From: Flavobacteriales bacterium | GTDB taxonomy: Bacteria; Bacteroidota; Bacteroidia; Flavobacteriales; UBA1820 | Assembly: GCA_017620815.1 (NCBI GenBank) | Contig: JAGAUI010000006.1 | Span: 1 to 40,820, forward strand | DNA length: 40,820 nt | Direction of reading: 5' to 3' | Notes under the pieces: model-generated | Seen by the model: only the letters and a program-made list of their open reading frames with translations | Told to the model about the DNA's origin: nothing | Database searches by the model: none | Made by a program: the position numbers and the translations under genes | Part shown: piece by piece, positions 22,915 to 31,877 of the stretch | How positions within the stretch are numbered: the first letter of the stretch is position 1 | How the letters are laid out: every line of letters starts with the position of its first letter

Positions 22915-23628
22915 TTATAAATCATATGTGGTTATGTTGTGATTTATGTCATCGGCATATATAATACCATCACGCAGACGAATGATGCGGTGAGCATGAG
23001 AGGCTATGTCTTCCTCGTGGGTAACGACTATGATGGTATTGCCACTCTTGTGGATTTTCTGCAATAGTTGCATTATCTCTATCGAAGTCTTGGAGTCTAG
23101 GTTTCCAGTAGGTTCGTCTGCAAGTATAATGGATGGACGGTTTATAAGGGCTCGTGCTATGGCGACACGTTGGCGTTGTCCTCCCGATAGTTGGTTGGGA
23201 CGGTGGGTCATTCTATCGGCTAGACCTACACTTGCTAGTGCATCAGATGCACGTTTGGTGCGTTCGTTTGGGCTTATACCCGAATATATCATAGGTAGTG
23301 CTACGTTTTGCAGGGCATTAAGACGAGGCATTAGATTAAATGTCTGGAAAACAAATCCTATCTCACGGTTTCTCACATCGGCCAGTTGGTCTTCGCTCAT
23401 ATGACTCACGTCCTGCCCTCTTAAATGATATGAGCCAGATGTGGGAGTGTCTAGACATCCCAATATATTCATAAGTGTACTCTTTCCACTGCCCGAAGGC
23501 CCCATAAGAGCTACATATTCGCCTTTGAAGACAGTGAGGTCTATGCCTTTGAGGACTTTTACTTTTTCACTCCCTAGTGCAAAGTCTCTAGTGAGTCCCT
23601 TTATGCTAATAACTTCTTCTTTTTCCAT
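22915..23628 (-). CDS. ABC transporter ATP-binding protein, LolD/MacB type
   Basis: A 237-residue ATPase with Walker [10 protein letters not shown], the Q-loop region [12 protein letters not shown], signature [10 protein letters not shown], Walker [13 protein letters not shown] and switch His in VVTHEED. The sequence belongs to the LolD/MacB/FtsE group, which works with FtsX-like permeases in lipoprotein release or peptide export. The frame is open to 23679, but a TATATTTG promoter box (23650-23657) lies inside that extension, and the extra residues are unlike the family. I therefore choose the ATG at 23628. No permease gene is next to it, so its partner must be elsewhere. Confidence 0.9.
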   Translation of the reverse strand: MEKEEVISIKGLTRDFALGSEKVKVLKGIDLTVFKGEYVALMGPSGSGKSTLMNILGCLDTPTSGSYHLRGQDVSHMSEDQLADVRNREIGFVFQTFNLMPRLNALQNVALPMIYSGISPNERTKRASDALASVGLADRMTHRPNQLSGGQRQRVAIARALINRPSIILADEPTGNLDSKTSIEIMQLLQKIHKSGNTIIVVTHEEDIASHAHRIIRLRDGIIYADDINHNITTYDL

Positions 23629-23649
23629 AGATGAGATTTTTACTCCCCA

Positions 23650-23657
23650 CAAATATA
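23650..23657 (-). promoter_or_regulatory. Bacteroidota -7 box, ABC ATPase gene
   Basis: TATATTTG on the minus strand matches exactly. It implies a start of transcription near 23643, which excludes the upstream codon at 23679 as translation start. Confidence 0.55.
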
Positions 23658-23700
23658 CACATTTACTACATACAAACACATGTAAAGATGTATCTAAAAT

Positions 23701-23742
23701 TTAAAACCTCAAAGGGGCTGGATACACCCTTTGAGGTTTTAA
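23701..23742. terminator. Terminator of the ROK-MFS-SIS operon
   Basis: Perfect 16-bp arms 23701-23716 and 23727-23742 surround a 10-nt loop. It lies just downstream of the minus-strand SIS gene. Confidence 0.88.
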
Positions 23743-23769
23743 GTGAAACAAACCTATATTAAGCAGCTA

Positions 23770-24537
23770 CTAAACTCCAGCTACGCGGCGTTTGTACTCT
23801 GCTAGACACGCAGCTAGACGTTCTGGGGCAGTAGTATCTCCAGGAACGTTGTGAGATGGGTGAATGTAGAGTTTAACACCACGAGAATCTAGGATTTCGG
23901 CAACTGTGCAGACTGTCATCCATACACAAGTGATGAATGCCATAGTAGATACAGGACCTACTGGGTCTTGGTTGAATTTCAATGGCACGCTAGCGTCACC
24001 AGCTGGAGCACATGAATCCACTACCAAGTCTGCTATGTCAAATATAGTTTTACCGCAAGAGTGGCGAGTAGTTTTACCTTTGGCCTGTTCTGCAGAACCA
24101 TAAGCTATAACTTTCATGCCGCGTTTTTTGGCTTCTAGGGCTATGTCTATGTTTACGTTGTTGATACCTGTGTGAGAGAATATCCACATAACGTCTTCTG
24201 GGTCAAAATTATAACCCTTCATTATCTGTACACCATAGCCTTCTACTCTTTCTAGGAATACAAACTGATGTACACCTAGGTCTCCTACTATCTGTGTAAA
24301 GAAAGTAAGAGGAAGTTCGCATATAGGGTGGAAACCTACAAAACCACCTATACGAGGATACATTTCCTGAATAGGAATAGTAGCGTGACCACAACCAAAT
24401 GTGTGAACCCATTTTCCTTTTTCTATCGCGTCTGCCATTACAGTAGCGGCTTTCACGATGTTTTCTTGCTGAGTTTCTTCAATTTTGGCCATCACTCCGC
24501 GTGCATTAGCCAACCATTGTGTTGCAACTTCAAACAT
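23770..24537 (-). CDS. SIS-domain phosphosugar-binding protein
   Basis: A 255-residue single SIS-domain protein of the sugar-isomerase-like group (COG4821-like). Early helices precede the FGCGHATIPIQEMYPRIGG phosphosugar loop (about 48-66). The SHTGINNVNIDIALEAKKRG segment (about 125-145) is the second substrate loop, and the DSCAPAGD region follows. SIS domains bind phosphorylated sugars; members isomerise, cleave or sense them. It resembles MurQ-type etherases only in fold. As the third gene after a ROK kinase and an MFS transporter, it probably acts on the phosphorylated product of the kinase. Confidence 0.85.
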   Translation of the reverse strand: MFEVATQWLANARGVMAKIEETQQENIVKAATVMADAIEKGKWVHTFGCGHATIPIQEMYPRIGGFVGFHPICELPLTFFTQIVGDLGVHQFVFLERVEGYGVQIMKGYNFDPEDVMWIFSHTGINNVNIDIALEAKKRGMKVIAYGSAEQAKGKTTRHSCGKTIFDIADLVVDSCAPAGDASVPLKFNQDPVGPVSTMAFITCVWMTVCTVAEILDSRGVKLYIHPSHNVPGDTTAPERLAACLAEYKRRVAGV

Positions 24538-24584
24538 AATTCTGTGTTTTAATTTTTAATTGAGATTAATATAAAGTGTTTTTC

Positions 24585-25730
24585 TTATTGTTTCTTGCTA
24601 GATACTTTGGTGGCGATAGGTAGCAGTATCATTATAACTATAACGGCTGCTGCCAGTATTATAGGGAATAGAGCATAACTACCTCCGTCAAACATCACAC
24701 CTACATATTTGTTAAATGTGAACTGACCGCATAGACCTATGAATATGGCTATGGAAAAAGCTGTACCAGACTGTTCGCGGAATACTCCTCCTAGGTATGA
24801 TAGTACCACTGGGTAAGTAGCTCCCACACCAAAACCTATAAGAGCCATAGCTATATGAGCCATAGTAGTATCGGCTTTACCTATGTACATAAGTGCCACA
24901 CCTAGTATAGCTATGGAAAGATACATAAATAGTGTGCCAAAACTCTTTAAGTGTTTTATCATAGCCCCCAATGGGATACGTCCACAGAACATACCCACCG
25001 TAAACCAAGTAAGTGAGAGTATAGCAGCCTGACTGTTCATGCCAGCTCCATCTACCAGATATTTGGTTGTAAAGCTGCCACTAGCCCCTTCAAAACCACT
25101 CTGGAAGAATAGTATAAAGGCAAATAACAATAGAGCTGGGTATTTAAGCAGTCCTAATGATTTGGATAGAGAGACACTCTCCTGTGGTTTGGCAGCAGGG
25201 AAGCCTATAAATATGAAATATATGATAAACAACACCATTATCACACTCATACAGTGAAGAGGTATGATGTAGTCTGGGATAAAGTAGTTAAGCAGTGTCC
25301 ATAGAAGTGCTCCTACACAATAAAATGCTCCCAGAACACCCATTCGTCCGCCTCGTTTATCATCGTCATAGATGTCTGAAACCAAAGCATTGGTAAGGCC
25401 GTTGAGGATGCCTCCACCTACACCTATCATCGCCATGGCAGCGTGTAGAAGGTTTATGTTTTCTACCCCTGCTAATACCTGTAGTCCAGCTAGAAGTAAC
25501 ATAGAACCTATTATAAGCAACCATTTATATCCAAATCTATCCACCACAGGCCCAAATAGTATAGTGCCTAGTATGATACCTATTGACATGGTAGATGGCA
25601 GGGCATTTGCTCCTGCTACTTTTTCATTAAGAGGGCCTAGTATAGGTCCTAGTGATAGCATAGCCACACCAAAGAATGCAAGACCTGCACAGGCGGCTAT
25701 AAATACTTTTGTGGTATTGTATGATTTCAT
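24585..25730 (-). CDS. MFS transporter, probable sugar importer
   Basis: A 381-residue major-facilitator protein with about 12 hydrophobic helices. It shows the GPVVDRFGYK loop 2-3 signature near residue 60 and a matching second-half loop (GRIPLGAMIKHLKS). It belongs to the broad group of sugar/proton symporters. Its place between a ROK sugar kinase (20 bp upstream) and a SIS phosphosugar protein (47 bp downstream) suggests uptake of a monosaccharide or amino sugar across the inner membrane. The exact substrate cannot be read from the sequence. Confidence 0.9.
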   Translation of the reverse strand: MKSYNTTKVFIAACAGLAFFGVAMLSLGPILGPLNEKVAGANALPSTMSIGIILGTILFGPVVDRFGYKWLLIIGSMLLLAGLQVLAGVENINLLHAAMAMIGVGGGILNGLTNALVSDIYDDDKRGGRMGVLGAFYCVGALLWTLLNYFIPDYIIPLHCMSVIMVLFIIYFIFIGFPAAKPQESVSLSKSLGLLKYPALLLFAFILFFQSGFEGASGSFTTKYLVDGAGMNSQAAILSLTWFTVGMFCGRIPLGAMIKHLKSFGTLFMYLSIAILGVALMYIGKADTTMAHIAMALIGFGVGATYPVVLSYLGGVFREQSGTAFSIAIFIGLCGQFTFNKYVGVMFDGGSYALFPIILAAAVIVIMILLPIATKVSSKKQ

Positions 25731-25750
25731 CTTCTTTATATAGAGTATGG

Positions 25751-26707
25751 TTATTCTGTAATACTACGCAATGCTAGGTAACCAGCACCTATGAGAACTG
25801 CATCTCCACCTAGTAGTGATGGTACCATTTCCACTTTCTTGATAGCTATAGGTTGAGCATGGCGTACGGCAGCCTCGCGTATGCGTGGAAGGAATTGTAG
25901 AGCAGGGCCAAATACACCTCCGCCAAATATCACTTTGGAAGGGTCAAATAGACTCACCAGATTGGCAACAGCCATAGCCCACATTTCTATCGCTATATCA
26001 AATGTTTTTACTGCTATCTCATCGCCTTCTGGATATAGAGCAAAAAGGTCATATGATGTAACATCTTCGGGACGTTTTTCACGCAATTTACCGTTATATG
26101 CTGTATTTTCTTCCAGTAGTTCGCGAGCTACTTTTGCTAGACCTTCACCAGAGCAGTGGTGTTCAAAGCAGCCACAAGGAGCGTATTTGTCTTTGTATTC
26201 TTTATCTAGAGCCCACCAACCTATCGCTCCCGATATGTCGTGTGCTCCACGCAATACACGTCCGTTGGCTAGTATGCCTACCGCTATACCTGTTCCCACA
26301 GCTAGGAAAAGAGCATTGTTTACATCTTTTGCAGCACCTGCCCAAGCCTCTCCCAGTATGCAACATACACGGTCTGAATCTACAGTAACTTTGACTTCGG
26401 GAGGACATACAGCTTCTATGCGTTCTTTGAGAGGGTAGTTATCCCAGCCGGGGATATTGGGACACCATACAGTGCCGTTGTCTTGGTATGAGATGCCTGG
26501 GACACATATACCTATGGCTTTTATATTTTCTCCTATGCTTTCACTGTGTGATAGTATCTTTTTTACAAAATCCTGAATAAGAGAGCCAACATCTTCACCT
26601 CCACGATGTTCTAGTTTGCATTCGTCTTTATAGATTATCTGGGAGTTTTCAGAAAAGATACCACCTTTAAGTTTGGTTCCTCCTAGGTCAAGTCCTAATA
26701 CAGCCAT
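25751..26707 (-). CDS. ROK-family sugar kinase
   Basis: A 318-residue ROK kinase. The N-terminal phosphate loop is GLDLGGTKLKGG. An ISGAIGWW segment lies near the active site, and the zinc-binding CGCFEHHCSG motif shows the CxCGxxGC-like pattern with altered Cys spacing. The C-terminal VIFGGGVFG adenosine motif is present. The frame is open to 26791, but a TAGTTTTG promoter box at 26761-26768 lies in that extension and the extra residues are not family-like; the ATG at 26707 fits. It likely phosphorylates glucose, N-acetylmannosamine or another hexosamine imported by the adjacent MFS protein. Confidence 0.9.
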   Translation of the reverse strand: MAVLGLDLGGTKLKGGIFSENSQIIYKDECKLEHRGGEDVGSLIQDFVKKILSHSESIGENIKAIGICVPGISYQDNGTVWCPNIPGWDNYPLKERIEAVCPPEVKVTVDSDRVCCILGEAWAGAAKDVNNALFLAVGTGIAVGILANGRVLRGAHDISGAIGWWALDKEYKDKYAPCGCFEHHCSGEGLAKVARELLEENTAYNGKLREKRPEDVTSYDLFALYPEGDEIAVKTFDIAIEMWAMAVANLVSLFDPSKVIFGGGVFGPALQFLPRIREAAVRHAQPIAIKKVEMVPSLLGGDAVLIGAGYLALRSITE

Positions 26708-26760
26708 ATATAGAGAGTTTATATGTTTATAATAAAAATGATGTGTTTTAAAAAGTGCCT

Positions 26761-26791
26761 CAAAACTACAACTTGTCTGAAAAATATCCAA
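26761..26791 (-). promoter_or_regulatory. Bacteroidota promoter, ROK-MFS-SIS operon
   Basis: On the minus strand the -7 box TAGTTTTG is at 26761-26768 and a TTG lies 20 bp upstream at 26789-26791. The position fixes the kinase start at 26707. Confidence 0.55.
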
Positions 26792-26882
26792 GATTTTTGG
26801 TAAAAAATTGTTGTAGAAATATCCTATGCAACATTTGAGGTAAATTTATGAAACATAAAGACTATATATAAAAATGATTTAG

Positions 26883-26890
26883 TACATTTG
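26883..26890 (+). promoter_or_regulatory. Bacteroidota -7 box, alanine racemase gene
   Basis: TACATTTG matches TAnnTTTG exactly. It lies 38 bp before the chosen ATG at 26929. Confidence 0.55.
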
Positions 26891-26917
26891 CCTTAATGTA
26901 GATTTTGCATCATAAAC

Positions 26918-26922
26918 AGGAG
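26918..26922 (+). promoter_or_regulatory. Shine-Dalgarno site that decides the alr start
   Basis: AGGAG ends 6 nt before the ATG at 26929. Such sites are rare in this window. It favours this ATG over the in-frame TTG at 26905, which lies too close to the predicted transcription start. Confidence 0.6.
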
Positions 26923-26928
26923 ATAAAT

Positions 26929-28458
26929 ATGCCTATCATTCGCAATGACCTTACTCTATTTAGCGGGAAAAAAGACACTTACCTCATATGTGATGAAGGT
27001 AGTGGGGAGGTAGAATCATACCGCAAATCCCTAGACTATCTATCACATCAAGTGTGGAATAAGGATTATTCTGTCATTCTAGGATTTGATGTGAAGGGTA
27101 TGGATAATGTGCAGGATTACTATGAGCAGATGGGGGCTATGTTGCGGCGTATGACACTCAAACACGTCTTCTGTTATGGTGAGCAGATAGAAACATATGC
27201 CTATGCTTTCCCCAAAGGAGCAGTGTTGTATAATCAGAAACAGGATATGATAGATGACCTTTCAAAATTTGATTTTGAGAAGGAGTCTATGCTTATAAAA
27301 GCTCCTGTGTCTATGGGGATAAAAGATGTTATATCTTTCCTCCAACGCCGTGTACACGATACTGTTTATGAGATAAATCTCAATGCAATAGAGCATAATC
27401 TCTCTTATCTGAGGTCTAGACTAGAACCTTCTACACGAGTAATGTGTATGGTCAAAGCCAAATCATATGGAATGGGAGATGTAGAGATAGCAACCCTTCT
27501 TCAGAAATCTGGTGTGGACTATCTAGGAGTGGCATATGTAGATGAGGGAGTGAATTTAAGACAGTGGGGTATAAATATCCCTATCATAGTGATGAATCCA
27601 GAAGACAGCAGTCTTACTTCGCTTATAAAATATCGTCTGGAGCCAGAGATATACTCTATGCGTGTGCTCCGCAAATTTGCTGCTGAACTGGAAAAATATA
27701 ATTTCTCCCAGCCTTATCCTATACACATTAAGATGGATACAGGTATGCACCGTTTAGGTTTTTCTATCTCCCAACTAGATGAACTCATAGACTTTTTACG
27801 CCTACATCCACAACTTAGGGTAAGTACCACTTTTTCTCATCTTGCAGCAGCCGAAGACCCTCGTGAGGATGAGTTTACGCATTCTCAATTGGCTAGATTT
27901 GAAGATATGGCCAATACTCTTATGGGTGGTATAGGTTATCATGTGATACGCCATATACTCAATACTTCGGGTATTATACGCTATGAAGATAAACAGTATG
28001 AAATGGTGCGTATGGGACTGGGTATATATGGTTATGTGCCTTTCTATGAAATCCAACGCAATTTAAGATGTTGTGCTACGTTGCGTACCGTGATATCACA
28101 GATACGTACACTGGACGCTGGTGAGACGGTGAGCTATAATCGCCGTTACCGTGTGCAGAACACTTCGCGGATAGCGACATTGCCCATAGGCTATGCCGAT
28201 GGTATATCTCGTCTATGGGGTAATGGACGCGGATATGTAACTATAAACGGGCAGAAGGCTACCATAGTAGGCTCTATATGTATGGATATGATGATGGTAG
28301 ATGTAACTGGTATAGACTGTAGTGAAGGAGATACGGTAGTGCTCATAGGTCGTGACCCTTCGGCCGATGTGATAGCACAAGAGATAGGGACTATACCATA
28401 TGAAGTGCTCATACGTGTGTCAGACCGCGTGAAAAGAATTTATACACTGCGTATATAA
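26929..28458 (+). CDS. alr: Alanine racemase with residual MurF C-terminal domain
   Basis: A 509-residue protein. Residues from about 144 onward are a complete PLP-dependent alanine racemase: PLP Lys176 in MVKAKSYG, KMDTGMHRLGF, HLAAAED, RMGLGIYGY, the catalytic VSYNRRYRV segment and SICMDMMMVDVT. The first ~140 residues are not part of normal Alr. They match the C-terminal domain of MurF as found in the MurF-Alr fusion common in Bacteroidota (a YLICD strand, an RKSLDYL helix, VILGFD, a helix, VFCYG). The N-terminal and ATP-binding MurF domains are missing, so this protein cannot be a MurF ligase. It makes D-Ala for peptidoglycan. A U32 gene follows after 9 bp. Confidence 0.9.
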   Translation: MPIIRNDLTLFSGKKDTYLICDEGSGEVESYRKSLDYLSHQVWNKDYSVILGFDVKGMDNVQDYYEQMGAMLRRMTLKHVFCYGEQIETYAYAFPKGAVLYNQKQDMIDDLSKFDFEKESMLIKAPVSMGIKDVISFLQRRVHDTVYEINLNAIEHNLSYLRSRLEPSTRVMCMVKAKSYGMGDVEIATLLQKSGVDYLGVAYVDEGVNLRQWGINIPIIVMNPEDSSLTSLIKYRLEPEIYSMRVLRKFAAELEKYNFSQPYPIHIKMDTGMHRLGFSISQLDELIDFLRLHPQLRVSTTFSHLAAAEDPREDEFTHSQLARFEDMANTLMGGIGYHVIRHILNTSGIIRYEDKQYEMVRMGLGIYGYVPFYEIQRNLRCCATLRTVISQIRTLDAGETVSYNRRYRVQNTSRIATLPIGYADGISRLWGNGRGYVTINGQKATIVGSICMDMMMVDVTGIDCSEGDTVVLIGRDPSADVIAQEIGTIPYEVLIRVSDRVKRIYTLRI

Positions 28459-28467
28459 TCTCCCTTT

Positions 28468-30300
28468 ATGAAAATACAACCTCGCCGTATAGAACTGCTC
28501 TCTCCTGCTCGTGATATAGAGGTGGGTAAGTCGGCTATAGACCATGGTGCCGATGCGGTGTATATAGGTGCTAGTAGCTTTTCGGCTCGTGCATCGGCAG
28601 GAAATAGTGTGGAGGATATAGCACGTCTGGTGGAATATGCACATAAATATGGTGTGAGGATATATGTTACGCTTAATACCATACTTTATGATGATGAGAT
28701 AAAAGAGGCAAGGCGTCTAGTGGAAGAATTATATGGGGTAGGGGTAGATGCTCTTATAGTGCAGGATATGGCTCTGCTGGAGATGGGACTGCCTCCTATG
28801 GAACTGCATGCCTCCACACAGACAGACATTCGTACGGTAGAAAAAGCACGATTTTTATATGATGCGGGATTTACACGTCTAGTACTTTCTCGTGAACTAT
28901 CCCTAAAACAGATAGAAGAGATACATTCATCTCTACCACAAGCAGAGATAGAGGCGTTTGTACATGGAGCATTGTGTGTGTCATATAGCGGACAGTGCTA
29001 CATGAGTCAATGTTTCAAGTCCCGCAGTGCCAATAGAGGTGTGTGTTCACAAGTGTGTCGTCTGCCATATACTCTAAGAGATGCCGAAGGTAAAATCATA
29101 GGACGAGATACACATATCCTTTCACTTAAGGATATGAATCGCTCCTCACATATAGAGGAAATGATAGATGCTGGAGTGTCATCTCTTAAAATAGAAGGTC
29201 GTCTTAAAGATATAACGTATGTAAAGAACGTAACGGCATATTATAGAAAAGAGATAGATAGAATAATAGAGCGTAGGGCAGATGTGATACGCTCATCGGT
29301 GGGAAGGTGCGAATATATGTTTAAGCCACGAGTGGAAAAGAGTTTTAATCGTGGTTTTACATCTTATTTTATAGAAGGTGTTCGTTGTGAAGATGTGTCT
29401 TATCCTCTCTCTCCTAAATCTCGGGGTGAATACATAGGGAGAGTAAAAAATGTATCGGGTAATGAGATAGTTATAGACACTGCGTTGGAACTTAATAATG
29501 GTGATGGATTTTTCTATGTGGGCAAGGGGGGCAATGTGGGAGGCTTCCGTATAGACAGGGCAGTAAAAAACAAAGTATATCCCACTACTATGCCTCGTGA
29601 TATAGAAAAGGGAGCAGCTATATATAGAAATCACGATACAGAATTTATAAGAATGCTCTCTAGAGAGTCTTCTAGAAGAGTTGTAGATGTGGATTTTGTA
29701 TTGAAGGATACAGAAAGAGGTTTTATACTCTCTTCAAGTTGTGATGATGGTATATCACATAGTGTGAGTGCAGATGTAGAAAAACAAATATCCTTAAAAG
29801 ACCAAAGAGAAAACATATATCGTGTGCTGGGTAAAATGGGCGATACCCAATATGTTGTGAGGGGTATAGATATATCTATGAGTGAGCCTTACTTTATGCC
29901 TGCATCATTGCTGGCGTCTATGCGTAGAGAGTGTGTAGAGGGGATGGATAAAAAAAGAGAGGCTTACATGAGAGAAATGCGTGTGGTAAAACCTCACGAT
30001 TATCCTAGATGTGAAACTCTATACACAGACTACCGAGCCAATGTTTCAAATGCTATCTCTCGTGAGTTTTATTCTAGATGTGGAGCAAATGTTTCATTGG
30101 CATATGAAAAAGAGGAGGTAGAGGATGCAGAATTGGCAGTGTGTAAGCATTGTGTGAGATATGCTATAGGAAAGTGTCCCAAAGCAACTGGGGAAAAAGA
30201 TGATAGGTATCAGGTGCTGTATATGGAAAGTGGTGTGGTAAGACTTAAAGCTACATTTGATTGCAAGAAGTGTGAGATGATACTACATAAGTGGAAATAA
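28468..30300 (+). CDS. U32-family protein, probable RlhA-type RNA hydroxylation enzyme
   Basis: A 610-residue peptidase-U32 family protein. The N-terminal TIM-barrel-like domain starts ELLSPARDIEVGKSAIDHGADAVYIG. The cluster-binding region is HGALCVSYSGQCYMSQ followed by NRGVCSQVCRLPY, giving four conserved Cys. The longer C-terminal half resembles the DUF3656-type extension of E. coli RlhA (YdcP), which is needed for 5-hydroxycytidine formation in 23S rRNA; TrhP/YegQ homologues are shorter. The extreme C-terminus adds CKHC and CKKC pairs, perhaps a zinc site. Older annotation as collagenase-like protease is probably misleading. It lies 9 bp after alr. Confidence 0.87.
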   Translation: MKIQPRRIELLSPARDIEVGKSAIDHGADAVYIGASSFSARASAGNSVEDIARLVEYAHKYGVRIYVTLNTILYDDEIKEARRLVEELYGVGVDALIVQDMALLEMGLPPMELHASTQTDIRTVEKARFLYDAGFTRLVLSRELSLKQIEEIHSSLPQAEIEAFVHGALCVSYSGQCYMSQCFKSRSANRGVCSQVCRLPYTLRDAEGKIIGRDTHILSLKDMNRSSHIEEMIDAGVSSLKIEGRLKDITYVKNVTAYYRKEIDRIIERRADVIRSSVGRCEYMFKPRVEKSFNRGFTSYFIEGVRCEDVSYPLSPKSRGEYIGRVKNVSGNEIVIDTALELNNGDGFFYVGKGGNVGGFRIDRAVKNKVYPTTMPRDIEKGAAIYRNHDTEFIRMLSRESSRRVVDVDFVLKDTERGFILSSSCDDGISHSVSADVEKQISLKDQRENIYRVLGKMGDTQYVVRGIDISMSEPYFMPASLLASMRRECVEGMDKKREAYMREMRVVKPHDYPRCETLYTDYRANVSNAISREFYSRCGANVSLAYEKEEVEDAELAVCKHCVRYAIGKCPKATGEKDDRYQVLYMESGVVRLKATFDCKKCEMILHKWK

Positions 30301-30398
30301 ATTTACTTAAAAATTTTTTATTTCGGGCAAAAGCCGTAATTTAGTCCTCTGTTAAGACTATACATTATTAAGAACAACTACAACTTTTTCCTGCTACT

Positions 30399-31709
30399 AT
30401 GTGTGTACTGGAAGATATATATAAAAGACGTATATCTGATGCCCCCGAGGTCCATGCTAGAGAGTGCCTAGCTATGGGTATTGAATTATTGGAAGGGGGA
30501 GAGTATGATAAATCGTTGGCTTATTTTGAACATGCTCTCAAGCAGCATCAGACTGCTCCAGCTGCATTTGAAGGGAAACTAAGAGCCCTGTGGGGAAAAG
30601 AGGACTATGACTCTATGCGTAAGGCGATAGACTATGAACTTCGCCAGTTTCCAGATGATACTACTGCATATGAATACCTGTCCCATCTATATGTAAAAGA
30701 CGAGGATTGGGATGGCGCATTGGAGTGCTATGATAAGATAATAGAGATAACACCTTATGATGAAAATCCATATATAGCCAAAAGCGAATTGCTGGTAAAT
30801 ATGGGTGAATATGACAAGGCTTGTGAGGTAATAGAGAACGTATTGGAACGATATCCAGATTCAGAACGTGCCAATTTTCAGATGGGTAAGACCTGTATGG
30901 CTCAAGGCGAATATGGTATGGCTGTGAGTTATTTTGATAAGGTGGTGGGTGTAAATCCTGATAATAACGAAGCTCACTCTTGTAAAAAAACATCACTCCA
31001 CCAGTATGTGATAAGAGAAAATAATATACTTAAAAAGGCTCTCTCATTGCTGGATAATGCTATGTATGGCGAGGCTTTACGCCATTTTGAAAATATGATG
31101 GCCTCAAGGGGTGAGTCGGCAGAATTGTACTACTATCTAGGACGCGTGTATAGAGGTATGGGAGATACAGCCCGAATGATAGAGTGTATGCAGAAATCTT
31201 TCCATATGGCTCCATATAGTGTAACACCATATGTGGAAATAGGGGAATACCTCATAGAACAAGGACGAGAAAAAGATGCAATAGAATATTTTGAACGTGT
31301 ATTGGACATAGAACCACATAACCGTACGGCTCACATACGCATAGGTGAGTTCTTGCAGAGTGTGGGACTATCTGCCCAAGCAGAAGAACATTATAATATG
31401 GTAATAAAAGATAATAATTCAGACGCCGAAGCATACTTGCTTAAAGGCATTGCAGCGATAGACCGTTATCCAGCTGCAGGAAACCCTATGCTTTATTTTG
31501 ACAGAGCTATGGAACTAGACCCTACTTATGCTCTGCCTATGTACTATCGTGCCAAATTCCAACTCATATCTGGACAGAAAAAACGTCTGGCACTAGAATC
31601 ATTTAACAAGGCAGCATATCTAGCCTCTCAATCTGATGATGAACATCTGCTATCCAAATGCCGTGAGGCTATCGCCGAGATAGTCGCTTCACGCAAAGGT
31701 GATGACTAG
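30399..31709 (+). CDS. Tetratricopeptide-repeat protein
   Basis: A 436-residue soluble protein composed almost entirely of TPR helical repeats, at least nine, spaced 34 residues apart from about residue 22 to 410 (for example ALECYDKIIEITPYDENPY and AIEYFERVLDIEPHNRTAH). It has no signal peptide or membrane segment, so it is predicted cytoplasmic. TPR proteins act as scaffolds for partner proteins; the partner cannot be read from the sequence. A near-consensus TAATTTAG box at 30337-30344 may be its promoter. Two hairpins follow the stop. Confidence 0.9.
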   Translation: MCVLEDIYKRRISDAPEVHARECLAMGIELLEGGEYDKSLAYFEHALKQHQTAPAAFEGKLRALWGKEDYDSMRKAIDYELRQFPDDTTAYEYLSHLYVKDEDWDGALECYDKIIEITPYDENPYIAKSELLVNMGEYDKACEVIENVLERYPDSERANFQMGKTCMAQGEYGMAVSYFDKVVGVNPDNNEAHSCKKTSLHQYVIRENNILKKALSLLDNAMYGEALRHFENMMASRGESAELYYYLGRVYRGMGDTARMIECMQKSFHMAPYSVTPYVEIGEYLIEQGREKDAIEYFERVLDIEPHNRTAHIRIGEFLQSVGLSAQAEEHYNMVIKDNNSDAEAYLLKGIAAIDRYPAAGNPMLYFDRAMELDPTYALPMYYRAKFQLISGQKKRLALESFNKAAYLASQSDDEHLLSKCREAIAEIVASRKGDD

Positions 31710-31750
31710 TAATAGGTAGCATAGAGATAAAATTCACATAGGTATATAGT

Positions 31751-31786
31751 CTCACACAGGGAACAGACTCCTTGTGTGGGGTTTTT
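31751..31786 (+). terminator. Terminator of the TPR gene
   Basis: Arms 31751-31760 and 31770-31780 pair with one bulged T, and the stem is followed by GTTTTT. Confidence 0.75.
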
Positions 31787-31813
31787 ATGTGGTGTACAGC
31801 GTGGTCTATGTGA

Positions 31814-31870
31814 ACATTTAAATGGCAATGAGCGGCAGCCGGAGGCTGCCGCTCATTGCCATTTAAATGT
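31814..31870. repeat. 57-bp perfect palindrome between convergent genes
   Basis: Arms 31814-31840 and 31844-31870 are perfectly complementary over 27 bp around a GGA loop. It lies 8 bp from the nadE stop codon. It may be a bidirectional terminator, but it lacks the usual A/T tracts beside a GC stem: the outer part is a mixed ACATTTAAATGGCAATGAG. Confidence 0.9.
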
Positions 31871-31877
31871 ATAAAGT

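Noticed and set aside
23629-23679. Upstream start of the ABC ATPase giving 17 extra residues
   Set aside because: The -7 promoter box lies within this stretch and the extra residues are not typical of the family.
26708-26791. Upstream start of the ROK kinase giving 28 extra residues
   Set aside because: It contains the promoter box at 26761-26768, and ROK proteins begin just before the GLDLGGTK loop.
26905-26928. TTG start of the alanine racemase
   Set aside because: It is only about 8 nt from the predicted transcription start, whereas the ATG at 26929 has AGGAG at a good distance.
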